Source of the DNA: Prevotella sp.
GTDB taxonomy: Bacteria; Bacteroidota; Bacteroidia; Bacteroidales; Bacteroidaceae
DNA: 64,000 bases
Assembly (NCBI GenBank): GCA_017619755.1
Contig: JAFZRU010000016.1
Coordinates: 1 to 64,000 of the forward strand
Direction of reading: 5' to 3'
Position 1 is the first letter of the stretch. Every line of letters starts with the position of its first letter. The notes beneath the pieces were generated by a model. It was not told where the DNA came from and did not search any database. It was given only the letters and a program-made list of their open reading frames with translations. Below, piece after piece: positions 35,022 to 43,439 of this stretch. The translations under genes were made by a program, and so were the position numbers.

Positions 35022-37166
35022 TTACTTGACAACATATTTCTTTCCGTTTTTCACCACGATGCCCTTGGCAGATTTTGAGGCCTTCGTTCCGTTGATGGTA
35101 TAGGCATTGCCATCCATCTTCATCATGTCATCCACTTGCTGGATTCCATTCGCATCATCGAATACCACGTCGAGTGTCGCGATATTGGCCGCTGCACTCT
35201 TGTCGATAGTGATGTATGCCCTAAAGGGGTTGACATTGCCGCTCTTCACCTTGACGAACTTTCCATTGCCTTCAAGATATCCATACACATAGTTGTCGTC
35301 GTCGGAGGTCACGGCGGTGCGTTCCATCACGCCGTCCATCCTGGCATTTCCCGTCGACACCGTCACCAAAGAGGTGACATCGATGACCTTCGCTCCCATA
35401 TCGGCGAAAGTCATACCGTCGCTTTTGGGAACGAAGAGGTAGGGGGTGTAAGCATCCGTGTAGGTCACAGGCTCGAAGATGAGTTTTCCCTCTTCCAATG
35501 CGTCGAGTTTGTACACCTTTCCTGCCGCCGCCACCTCCTGCTCGGTAAGCGCAAACGGAAGGCAGATGGTGGCTGGCTGCCCTGCGGTGAATGTCCTCAG
35601 ATATCCCACATGCATGGGTTGCACCCATTTGAGACACCAGAAGTCAGAGGAGTGGTCGGTTAGCCCCGCCCCATCGGGGATGTCCACCTTGTAGCACTCG
35701 CTCACATAGTCGCTGCCACTCTGGTAGTATCTGTAGTAAGCCCCGTTGAGGAAGCCCATAAGTTCTGACTGATTGCCTGTTTGCCATCCACCGTTGTTGA
35801 ACTGTATCTGCATGGGAAGATTCCGGATGGAGGTCACCTCCAAAGGGCAGTCCCAACGATAGACCCCATACGATGTTCCGTTGATGTTTTGCGTGCCGTC
35901 GGCTGAAAGCTCCGAACCTGGCCAGGCTGCGGAGAACGTGGTATTGTTGTCACTGCTGTACCACGTATTGGCGTATGCATACACCTTGTTCCAGCCTGGC
36001 TCGTTGATAAAATACGCCTTGATGTCGAGGGCGTTTTCACTTTCGGTGATAAAATTCTTGAGCGAGAAGAGGGCGGGGCATGGCATCCCCGTTTCTACGT
36101 TCCACAAACCAGCGGCGTACCAAGCGGTGGTGACATTGGTGTTGGTGCCATATTCGTTGGACTCGAGCCACCACCAGTAAAGTCCGTTGACGTTGGAGTG
36201 ACTGTTGAGCATGGTGATGAGGTCGTTAGTGAACTGCTTCTGGCCTTCCAACGAAACAGGATAATCCACAGAACCCTGTCCCCATTTATAATAGAATCCC
36301 ACCTCCACGATTTGCACTTTCTTGTCAGGGTTGCTGGTATTGAGCGAATTGATGACACTTTCCAAAACAGAGAGACTTCCATGGTGGTAAGGGTAATAGC
36401 TCAGTCCGATGATGTCATAATCTACATCATAGTTCTTTAGCGTTTGGTAGAGTGTCTTAGCTCCCCACCCATTGCTGCTTAGTTCGGTGTGGATGACAAT
36501 TTTGGCATTGGGGTACACCGCCCGACAGGCCTCCGCACTTCTTTTGAGGTAGAGTGCGAAATTGGCCATGGTACCCGTGACGGAACCAGTAGTGACGCTT
36601 TGGCCATCAGCATAGCATTTCCCGGTGGGCCACAATTCCCCCACCGTCACCTCGTTGCCTATCTGGATGTCGTCGGGTTCCGCCCCTGCGTTTTTCAAGA
36701 CTGTCAAGGCTTCCACGGTGTAGTTGTATAGGTAGTTTCCAAGCGTGGTGGGGTCAGTGGAGTTCCATGCTGCTGGTGTGGAGTGCTGCCCCGGGTCGGT
36801 CCATGTGTCAGAATAATGGAAGTCGAGCAGGAAGTTAAGACCAGCATCCTTGATTTGCTTTCCGAGCGTCTTGACATAGTTGATGTCCTGACATACCCCC
36901 TCCCCCTTATGGGTGGAAGAAGCATTGGAGGGATCGACAAAAAGCCTCACACGCATGGAGTTGAGCCCTTGTGCCTTGAGATATGCGAGGAAAGCCGGCG
37001 TGTTGGCGAGGGTGTTGCCATTGGCGTCGTAGTATATCTTCCCCGCTTCCATGTATTTGTTGAGCATGGAGATGTCGCCCCCTACCACTTTCTTGTAGTT
37101 GGTGGCACTTACCGCTCCGACCATTAGCAAGAGCAGTGCGAGACAAATAATTGTTTTTAGTTTCAT
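35022..37166 (-). CDS. GH53 arabinogalactan endo-beta-1,4-galactanase
   Basis: A 714-residue secreted galactanase that cleaves beta-1,4-galactan side chains of pectin. Signal peptide 1-21. The GH53 barrel covers about residues 25-350: GLNSMRVRLFVDPSN, FLLDFHYSDTWTDPGQH, acid/base E172 in QIGNEVTVGELWP, and nucleophile E288 in IVEVGFYYKWG. A carbohydrate-binding-like region (about 380-480, HKVYAYANTWYS-like NKVYAYANTWYSSDN) and a beta-rich region follow. It ends in AYTINGTKASKSAKGIVVKNGKKYVVK-like tail residues typical of Prevotella exoenzymes. Lies 31 nt after the phosphatase gene. Confidence 0.92.
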   Translation of the reverse strand: MKLKTIICLALLLLMVGAVSATNYKKVVGGDISMLNKYMEAGKIYYDANGNTLANTPAFLAYLKAQGLNSMRVRLFVDPSNASSTHKGEGVCQDINYVKTLGKQIKDAGLNFLLDFHYSDTWTDPGQHSTPAAWNSTDPTTLGNYLYNYTVEALTVLKNAGAEPDDIQIGNEVTVGELWPTGKCYADGQSVTTGSVTGTMANFALYLKRSAEACRAVYPNAKIVIHTELSSNGWGAKTLYQTLKNYDVDYDIIGLSYYPYHHGSLSVLESVINSLNTSNPDKKVQIVEVGFYYKWGQGSVDYPVSLEGQKQFTNDLITMLNSHSNVNGLYWWWLESNEYGTNTNVTTAWYAAGLWNVETGMPCPALFSLKNFITESENALDIKAYFINEPGWNKVYAYANTWYSSDNNTTFSAAWPGSELSADGTQNINGTSYGVYRWDCPLEVTSIRNLPMQIQFNNGGWQTGNQSELMGFLNGAYYRYYQSGSDYVSECYKVDIPDGAGLTDHSSDFWCLKWVQPMHVGYLRTFTAGQPATICLPFALTEQEVAAAGKVYKLDALEEGKLIFEPVTYTDAYTPYLFVPKSDGMTFADMGAKVIDVTSLVTVSTGNARMDGVMERTAVTSDDDNYVYGYLEGNGKFVKVKSGNVNPFRAYITIDKSAAANIATLDVVFDDANGIQQVDDMMKMDGNAYTINGTKASKSAKGIVVKNGKKYVVK

Positions 37167-37197
37167 TTCTGATTTGTTTTATGAGTGATTATTCTAT

Positions 37198-37851
37198 TTA
37201 AAGATTGAGAATTTCTTCTGGTTTTTCCACGAGGCAGACCGCGCCGTTCGCGATGAGGAAGTTACGGTCTCTGAATCCCCACGTCACGCTGATGCACGGT
37301 ATTCCGCTGTTGGATGCGGTGAGTATGTCCACGTCGCTGTCTCCCACATACACCGCTTTTTCCTTGGTAACACCAAGCACTCTCAACGCCTCCTCCACGG
37401 TGTCGGGCGCCGGCTTCTTCCTCACTCGTTCACTCTCTCCGATGGCCACGTCGATGAGAGAAGGGAAGAAATGTCGGCAAAGCGCTTTCGTTGCAGCATC
37501 GAACTTGTTGCTCACCACAGCCACCATTTTCCCCTCTTCCTTCAACGTCGTGAGGAGTTGGATGATGCCCGGATAGGGTTTGGTGGTGTCGATGCTATGC
37601 TTTGTGTAATGCGCCCTGAACGTGTCCAAGGCTTGGTCGAAGAGCGGGTTTTGCTCCCCTTCTGGCACAGCCCTCTCCATGAGTTTCCTCACTCCGTTTC
37701 CCACGAAGCGCCGTATGTCGTCAATGGAATGTTCCAGCATGCGGTGCGTCCGCAGTGCATAGTTGGTACTTGCTGCGAGATCGCCGAGGGTGTCGAGGAG
37801 TGTCCCGTCGAGGTCGAAGATGTATGTGTCGTAGGTCATCGTCTGTTTCAT
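37198..37851 (-). CDS. HAD family phosphatase (phosphoglycolate phosphatase-like)
   Basis: A 217-residue haloacid dehalogenase-type hydrolase. Motif I is YIFDLDGTLLDT (nucleophile and acid Asp pair), motif II is in VVSNKFD, and motifs III/IV run through KPAPD and VYVGDSDVDI. The helical cap and length suit phosphoglycolate or beta-phosphoglucomutase relatives. It overlaps malQ by 4 nt, so a sugar-phosphate substrate is possible. Confidence 0.88.
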   Translation of the reverse strand: MKQTMTYDTYIFDLDGTLLDTLGDLAASTNYALRTHRMLEHSIDDIRRFVGNGVRKLMERAVPEGEQNPLFDQALDTFRAHYTKHSIDTTKPYPGIIQLLTTLKEEGKMVAVVSNKFDAATKALCRHFFPSLIDVAIGESERVRKKPAPDTVEEALRVLGVTKEKAVYVGDSDVDILTASNSGIPCISVTWGFRDRNFLIANGAVCLVEKPEEILNL

Positions 37852-40571
37852 GCCCTTTTGCTGTGTGCGGCCATGGTTCTCACCTTTTTGTTATAGATGC
37901 TGGCATCGGCCAGTTGCTGGATGGTGACTGGCATGCGGTATTTCCACTGGTTGTACATGTCGAAAGGATAGTTGATGCGCTCCCCATACGGGTTCTTTTC
38001 CCTGAGTTCTGCATCCATAGCGAGCCAGTCCTGGATGGCGAGCATGCAAAGCATGGATGGCGAAAACATCAGCCTTGCTATGATTTGCTCGGCGATGTGC
38101 GCGGGCAACTGCAAGGGTGCCTTTCCTTGTTTTTGCAGCATGGTGGCATAATAACGCTGTGTCCTGCCCATGTTCTCCTCCCACCACAACCTGAGCGTAG
38201 GCATGTCGTGTGTGGAGATGGTACACACGCTTTGGTATGGGTTTGCTTCGAGATGAGCGAACTCCACCCCCGGCAGTTTGGGCAACGTCTGTATTTCCGT
38301 TGACAGGATGCGTTGTTGCTCCAGGACGTCTGCGACGCATGCCGGGAGCATCCCAAGGTCTTCAGCGCACACGAGCATTCTCGTCCTTGAGAGCATTCCG
38401 CTGAGCTTTCTCCCCGCTCCGTATGCCCAGAAGTCGTTGTGCCGCTCGTAATAGTAGTTGTTGTAAAGCCTCATGAAAGCGTCCTTTTCCTCTGTGGTGA
38501 GTATCTCATACACGGGTTCATTATATACCAAAAACCTTGGGTGGTACATACCCGGAAGCCTTGTGTCCTCAAGGAAGAGCACGTTTGCGATAAGTCGGTA
38601 TAGCCCATCCCTTATCCAGAGGCTGTTCTCGTCGTCGAGAGCGCCGAAACGGTTGCGCACCTTCACTTGTGTGTCCACTTCCTCCTTGAGGGCGTAGAGG
38701 CCATAGCTCTTTTTCACGAGGAAATTCTCCTTGACATAGCTTGCGTGAATGCCGAAGAGTCTTTCCAGTATTCGGTCGTTGATGAAGGGCCTTGTGTAAA
38801 GTTCCCTTCTGAAAGGCAGTCCGTATCTTGTGATTTCCTCCTCGCTGAGCGGCAGTCCCGGTGCGAAATGACCCATGTTGGCCAACACGGCGTGAACGGG
38901 TATCTCCCACACCCTGAAATACCCCAGTACATGGTCTATTCTCAGCGCATCGAAATATTGCTCTGTATGTCTCAGCCTCTTCCTGAACCATTCGAAGATG
39001 CCGTCTTGTGCCGAGGTGTGGTGATGCCCCTCTTCGTCTGTCCACCTGCAAGGCGGGAAGCCCCAGTTCTGTCCATTGATGGCCTCGTTGTCGGGCGGTG
39101 TTCCCATTTGTGCGTCAAGAAGGAAGAAATCCGGGTGCAGCCAAGTCTCCACGCTGTCCCTGTAAACGCCGATGGGGAGGTCTCCCATGAGGGCCACGCC
39201 TAACTGTCGGGCATGTTGTGCAGCATCCATGAGTTGTTGGTGCAGGTGATACTGTATGTATGCTATCTTGTCTCTCTCAGCAGCATGTTGTTCGACAAAC
39301 GCCCTCACGCGTCCTTCGTCATAGACGGCCATTTCTCCCCAGTCGGTGTATCTTGCCGTGTTGTGAGTGTCTCTGAGAATACAGAAAGCGCAATAAGGTA
39401 TGAGCCATTCCTCGTTTTCTTCCACAAAAAGTTGGAACTCTCTTGACTGGAGTGTCTTTTCCCCTTCTTGTTGGAAGATGTCGTCGAGGTATGCGCTTTT
39501 CACCTTATCCACCGCCATATAGTCACTGTAGCCGAGTGCATTGAGTTCCCTTCTCTGCCTGTTGTATGCCAAGTTCTTCTCCTCGTCGTCGAGCACTCCG
39601 AGTTGGTCAAGGGCGATGTAGTGCGGGTGTAATGCGAAAGCCGAGACCGCATTGTATGGGTGTGAGTCGGTCCATGAGTGCATGGTGGTGGTGTCGGCCA
39701 CGGGCAGCAGTTGTATCATTCTCAGCCCCACGCTTGCCGCCCATTCCACCAGTGCCGGCAGGTCGCCGAAGTCTCCCACACCACACGAACGTTCGGAGCG
39801 CAGGGAGAAGAGAGGCACCGTCACTCCGGCCGCCTTCCATTGTAGACCCTTCACCCTCAGGGGTTCGCCATACAGCACGAGGGCCTCCCCGTCGCGCATC
39901 TCCTCGTCGCCGGTGGTTCTGTTGTCACCCTCTTCCCATGTCTTGAGATGGTTGGTTTTTTCGTCCACCACCACATATTTATACTCCAAAGGGAGCGGCA
40001 TTCCCTCAATGTTGACGGAAAGCATCCACTCGCCGTCGCCGATGGGGTTCATCCTTAGAAACCTCGACGGGCTCCAACTCCCCATGGCGGGATGGCTTCC
40101 ACACACCCCCACCGTCTCTCCCGGCAGAAGTTGAGGAGCAGCCACCCTGAAAACGATGGTTCTCCTGAAGAGCGGCAGTCTGAAGACCTCGACAGGATGG
40201 TGTCTTTCGTGTCTTGTCACGACATGGAAGGCCTCGGTATAGAGATGGGCCTGCATCGGTGTGTCCCTCCACATATCAGGGAAGCGGTAGTCTCTTGTGC
40301 TGTCGAAGGCATAGAGCCTCGGCACCTTGTCCCATTCCTTTCTCAACAACCTGCCCTCTCCGTCCATCACCTGATAGCAATACCTGATGGCCGTGACGGG
40401 TCTCTGCCTCGACTCCATGACCGATGTTTCGAGTGTCCACACCTCCCCGTCATCGGTGTTCATGGGCAGCAAGTGCCTCTGCGGTCTTGCACCCTCTGTG
40501 AAATAGTCTATGGAGACATAAAGGCCCTGCCCCCATGCCGTGCTATAATGTATTGAGAATTTCAGTTTCAT
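37848..40571 (-). CDS. malQ: 4-alpha-glucanotransferase with N-terminal starch-binding modules
   Basis: A 907-residue GH77 amylomaltase/disproportionating enzyme that transfers alpha-1,4-glucan segments between chains. Two CBM20-like modules precede the catalytic domain (about 1-110 and 130-235; the second has VGVCGSHPAMGSWSPSRFLRM). The GH77 core starts near 250: LPIGVYRDSVETW, DALRIDHVLGYFRVWEIP (nucleophile D546) and CAEDLGMLP (acid/base Glu). The long form with CBM20 is known in plants (DPE2) and Bacteroidetes. First gene of the malQ-phosphatase-GH53 run with a full promoter upstream. Confidence 0.95.
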   Translation of the reverse strand: MKLKFSIHYSTAWGQGLYVSIDYFTEGARPQRHLLPMNTDDGEVWTLETSVMESRQRPVTAIRYCYQVMDGEGRLLRKEWDKVPRLYAFDSTRDYRFPDMWRDTPMQAHLYTEAFHVVTRHERHHPVEVFRLPLFRRTIVFRVAAPQLLPGETVGVCGSHPAMGSWSPSRFLRMNPIGDGEWMLSVNIEGMPLPLEYKYVVVDEKTNHLKTWEEGDNRTTGDEEMRDGEALVLYGEPLRVKGLQWKAAGVTVPLFSLRSERSCGVGDFGDLPALVEWAASVGLRMIQLLPVADTTTMHSWTDSHPYNAVSAFALHPHYIALDQLGVLDDEEKNLAYNRQRRELNALGYSDYMAVDKVKSAYLDDIFQQEGEKTLQSREFQLFVEENEEWLIPYCAFCILRDTHNTARYTDWGEMAVYDEGRVRAFVEQHAAERDKIAYIQYHLHQQLMDAAQHARQLGVALMGDLPIGVYRDSVETWLHPDFFLLDAQMGTPPDNEAINGQNWGFPPCRWTDEEGHHHTSAQDGIFEWFRKRLRHTEQYFDALRIDHVLGYFRVWEIPVHAVLANMGHFAPGLPLSEEEITRYGLPFRRELYTRPFINDRILERLFGIHASYVKENFLVKKSYGLYALKEEVDTQVKVRNRFGALDDENSLWIRDGLYRLIANVLFLEDTRLPGMYHPRFLVYNEPVYEILTTEEKDAFMRLYNNYYYERHNDFWAYGAGRKLSGMLSRTRMLVCAEDLGMLPACVADVLEQQRILSTEIQTLPKLPGVEFAHLEANPYQSVCTISTHDMPTLRLWWEENMGRTQRYYATMLQKQGKAPLQLPAHIAEQIIARLMFSPSMLCMLAIQDWLAMDAELREKNPYGERINYPFDMYNQWKYRMPVTIQQLADASIYNKKVRTMAAHSKRA

Positions 40572-40625
40572 GGCTTAAAATGTTTAGTAGTTGCGGCGAT
40601 AGTTGCAAGTTCGCTACTTCAGTCG

Positions 40626-40657
40626 CAAAGTTACGCATTTATTATGTTATGGCCAAA
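40626..40657 (-). promoter_or_regulatory. malQ promoter
   Basis: On the minus strand TTTG (40654-40657), a 20-nt spacer and TAACTTTG (40626-40633): full consensus. The MITE-like copy B begins 18 nt upstream of the -33 box. Confidence 0.7.
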
Positions 40658-40674
40658 AAAAACAGTTGGATAAT

Positions 40675-40880
40675 CCGTAATTATTTAGCGAATAACATTT
40701 AAACATATAATTACCATATAATTATTCGTTAATTGTTACTCAAAGACGTACAAATTTGGGCTAATAGAATGATTTACGTCCATCCCAATAATAATTTATG
40801 ATTAATTCGTGGACATTCTTCGACAAGCGAAGCGACAAAGTCGAGCGCGTGTTGAAATAAATTATCGCAGAATTGTTACA
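40675..40880. mobile_element. MITE-like element, copy B
   Basis: About 206 bp with degenerate inverted ends: CCGTAATTATTTAGCGAATA at the left and CGCAGAATTGTTAC at the right. In reverse orientation it aligns with copy A over almost its whole length. It has an extra GC-richer block of about 33 nt (40815-40849) containing TCGAC...GTCGA that interrupts the shared sequence between GATTAATTCGTGGA and CGTGTTG. No coding capacity. Confidence 0.65.
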
Positions 40881-40949
40881 ATAAGTCCTTTTCGTCTAAA
40901 GAAAACTTAATTCTTTACCCAAACAGCAAGATAAATGGTGTTTTTTGTG

Positions 40950-40957
40950 TACATTTG
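40950..40957 (+). promoter_or_regulatory. -7 promoter element of mltG
   Basis: TACATTTG matches TAnnTTTG and lies 72 nt upstream of the mltG ATG. No TTTG at the normal -33 distance. Confidence 0.4.
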
Positions 40958-41029
40958 CAACTCGTAAATCAAGGAGGCCCCTTATGGACAAGCAGAGCCT
41001 CCTTATGGTAACAGTTGAAATCATCCATC

Positions 41030-42073
41030 ATGAGCAAGAAAGAAAAGAAGATGGCAGGCTGGCTGAAAGTGCTGGCATGCGTGTTGGCCATCGTGCTGCT
41101 TGGCATCCTTGGCACGGCCTATTATTATTTTAAAAGTGCGATGCTTGAAAAAGAGGAGACAAGCTATCTCTACATCGACCGTGACGACACGGTGGACTCC
41201 GTCTATCTCAAGCTTGACACAATCGCCAAGCCCCATGCGATGAAGGGTTTCCGCTTTGTCTCCGATATGAAGGACCTGGCGGGCAGTCTCAAGCGCGGTC
41301 GCTATGCCTTGTCTCCTGGGGTAGGTGCCTGGGACTTCTTCAACATCCTCAAGCGCGGCGAGCAGACACCGCTCAACGTACCCATCCCCTCCGCCCGTAC
41401 GATGGACAAGCTGGCGGTGGCCATTTCCAAGAAGTTGGAGATGGACAGCCTCGAACTTCTCAAGGCCATCACCGACTCCACAGTGTGCGCCCGCTATGGG
41501 TTCACCTGCCAGACCATCCCGGCGATGTTCATCCCCGACTCCTATAACATGTACTGGACGGTTTCCGTAGATGAGTTCTTGGACCGCATGAAGAAGGAAT
41601 ACGACAAGTATTGGAATGCCGAGCGATTGGAGAAGGCTAAGAAAGTCGGGCTCTCTCCCGTGGAGGTGAGCACATTGGCGAGCATCGTGACGGAGGAGAC
41701 TCGCGCCACCCAAGAGAAAGCCACCGTCGCCGGCCTCTATCTCAACCGCTTACGCAAGGGCATGCTGCTACAGTCGGACCCGACGGTGAAATTTGCCATG
41801 CAGGACTTCGCCGTCCGCCGCATCCTCAACCGTATGCTGACCGTTGACAACCGATACAACACCTACAAGTACGCCGGTCTCCCTCCCGGCCCCATCCGCA
41901 TCCCCTTGAAGGAAGACTTGGAGGCGGTGCTCAACCCCGAGAGTCACGACTACATCTACATGTGTGCAAAGGAGGATTTCAGCGGCACCCACAACTACGC
42001 CCGCACAGAGGCGGAGCATCGCGCCAACGCCGCCAAATACCACAAGGCATTGAATGAGCGAGGAATAAAATAA
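41030..42073 (+). CDS. mltG: endolytic peptidoglycan transglycosylase MltG (YceG-like)
   Basis: A 347-residue inner-membrane lytic transglycosylase that cuts nascent glycan strands. One N-terminal helix (WLKVLACVLAIVLLGILGTAYYYF) precedes a LysM-like region and the YceG catalytic domain: LASIVTEETRATQEKATVAGLYLNRL holds the catalytic Glu, followed by LQSDPTVKFA and YNTYKYAGLPPGPI. The ATG at 41030 (MSKKEKKMAGW) is preferred over the TTG at 41015. Stands alone on the plus strand, convergent with fmt. Confidence 0.94.
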   Translation: MSKKEKKMAGWLKVLACVLAIVLLGILGTAYYYFKSAMLEKEETSYLYIDRDDTVDSVYLKLDTIAKPHAMKGFRFVSDMKDLAGSLKRGRYALSPGVGAWDFFNILKRGEQTPLNVPIPSARTMDKLAVAISKKLEMDSLELLKAITDSTVCARYGFTCQTIPAMFIPDSYNMYWTVSVDEFLDRMKKEYDKYWNAERLEKAKKVGLSPVEVSTLASIVTEETRATQEKATVAGLYLNRLRKGMLLQSDPTVKFAMQDFAVRRILNRMLTVDNRYNTYKYAGLPPGPIRIPLKEDLEAVLNPESHDYIYMCAKEDFSGTHNYARTEAEHRANAAKYHKALNERGIK

Positions 42074-42086
42074 GCCTCACCCCCAA

Positions 42087-42111
42087 AACCCCTCTCCAAC
42101 GGGAGAGGGGA
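42087..42111. repeat. intergenic hairpin CCCCTCTCC/GGAGAGGGG
   Basis: A near-perfect 9-bp stem (42089-42097 with 42102-42110) between the convergent mltG and fmt genes, preceded by ACCCCCAAAA. A second hairpin GATGACA-AGG-TGTCATC lies at 42170-42186. Neither has a clean T-run. Sequences like the first are widespread intergenic boilerplate in Bacteroidales. Confidence 0.5.
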
Positions 42112-42197
42112 AGTATGTCCCCGAAAAAGTTAGGTGGCCATAGTTTATTTTGGTGAACGAGCTCAAGGTGATGACAAGGTGTCATCATCCTGTCGGC

Positions 42198-43178
42198 CTA
42201 TACCAACCGGCAGTTCTCGATGCCCCTCACGCCATTGAGGAAGGCGGCGGCATCCATTCTTTTCTTTCCTGCCACTTGCAAACTGACTATTTGCAAGAGT
42301 TCGTCGGCGGTGGCGGCGAAGAGTTTTCCCTTTTCCACGACGATGGTGCCGGGAGAGAGTTGGGTGGTTTTTCCCGGGCATTTCATGGTTTTATATATTT
42401 TCACCACCGTGGTGTCACCGCTCTCGGTGTTCTCCATATTGGCCCACGCCCCGGGATAAGGGCTTAGTCCCCTGACAAAGTCATATACCCTCTTGGCTGG
42501 TTGATTCCACTGTATTCTGCACGTTTCCTTGAAAATTTTGGGAGCCAGTTTGAGTTCCTCGCCCTCCATCAACTGTTGCTGCTCAATGGCCTCTACTTGT
42601 CCATCGCCTTGGCAGATGCGGTCGATGGTCTCTATGGCCGCCTGAGCACCGAGGCGCATCAAGCCGTCATAGACATACTCCACATCCGCGTCGTCGGGTA
42701 TGGGGAACGTCTTTTTGAGGATTACCTTCCCCGTGTCGATGTCATGGTCAAGGAAGAAGGTGGTGACGCCAGTCATGGTCTCTCCGTTGATGACCGCCCA
42801 GTTGATGGGCGCCGCCCCCCTGTATTGCGGCAGCAGAGCGGCATGGACATTGAAGGTGCCGAAACGTGGCATGGCCCACACCACCTCCGGGAGCATCCTG
42901 AACGCCACGACTACCTGGAGGTCGGCATTGAACACCCTGAGTTGTTCCACGAACTCCGGGTCTTTCATCTTCTCCGGCTGCAAAACGGGAATGCCCTTTT
43001 CCAAAGCGAACTTTTTCACCTCCGAGGGTTGAAGCACACTGCCATGTCTGCCCACGGGTTTATCGGGTTGCGTGACGACGGCCACCACTTGGCATCCTCC
43101 CTCAAGGAGAGAGTTGAGGGTTTCCACGGCGAACTCCGGCGTTCCCATGAAAACGATACGTAAGTTTTTTCTTTCCAT
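42198..43178 (-). CDS. fmt: methionyl-tRNA formyltransferase
   Basis: A 326-residue Fmt that formylates initiator Met-tRNA using 10-formyl-tetrahydrofolate. RIVFMGTPEFAVETL opens the Rossmann domain; the catalytic region reads FNVHAALLPQYRGAAPINWAVINGE with FFLDHDIDTG after it; the C-terminal OB-fold domain starts near residue 215. It lies 261 nt after clcA across a hairpin-rich spacer, so it may have its own promoter. Confidence 0.96.
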   Translation of the reverse strand: MERKNLRIVFMGTPEFAVETLNSLLEGGCQVVAVVTQPDKPVGRHGSVLQPSEVKKFALEKGIPVLQPEKMKDPEFVEQLRVFNADLQVVVAFRMLPEVVWAMPRFGTFNVHAALLPQYRGAAPINWAVINGETMTGVTTFFLDHDIDTGKVILKKTFPIPDDADVEYVYDGLMRLGAQAAIETIDRICQGDGQVEAIEQQQLMEGEELKLAPKIFKETCRIQWNQPAKRVYDFVRGLSPYPGAWANMENTESGDTTVVKIYKTMKCPGKTTQLSPGTIVVEKGKLFAATADELLQIVSLQVAGKKRMDAAAFLNGVRGIENCRLV

Positions 43179-43196
43179 ATTAGCTTTTTTAGTTTG

Positions 43197-43439
43197 ACAA
43201 CCACACCATCCTTATCCTAAGGAGTTTTCACAACCACCCCGCCCCCTCCTTTTCCTAAGGAGGGGTACCTACCCTCCCCCCGTCCCCCTCCCGACATCGG
43301 GAGGGGGCTCAACCGCGCCTACTCGTCGCTCTTACATTAAGGAACCCTCGACCCATCAAAGGGTCGGGGTGATTGTTTACGCAACAGAGTTGCGATTTTC
43401 TAACGGGCTACGCCCGCCATTTCGTGACTTATTTGATTG
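43197..43439. repeat. hairpin-rich intergenic spacer
   Basis: Between clcA and fmt there are at least four hairpins: CCTCCTT/AAGGAGG near 43247-43264; a perfect 10-bp stem CCCCCTCCCG/CGGGAGGGGG (43284-43307, loop ACAT); CCTCGACCC/GGGTCGGGG (about 43346-43370); and CGCAA-CAGAG-TTGCG (about 43380-43394). A GGGC/GCCC stem follows. No gene is seen. It may include the clcA terminator, but the number of hairpins is more than one terminator needs. Confidence 0.6.

Noticed and set aside
40945..41133. A possible leader peptide ahead of mltG
   Set aside because: It overlaps the mltG start in another frame, and no attenuator-like hairpins with a T-run follow.
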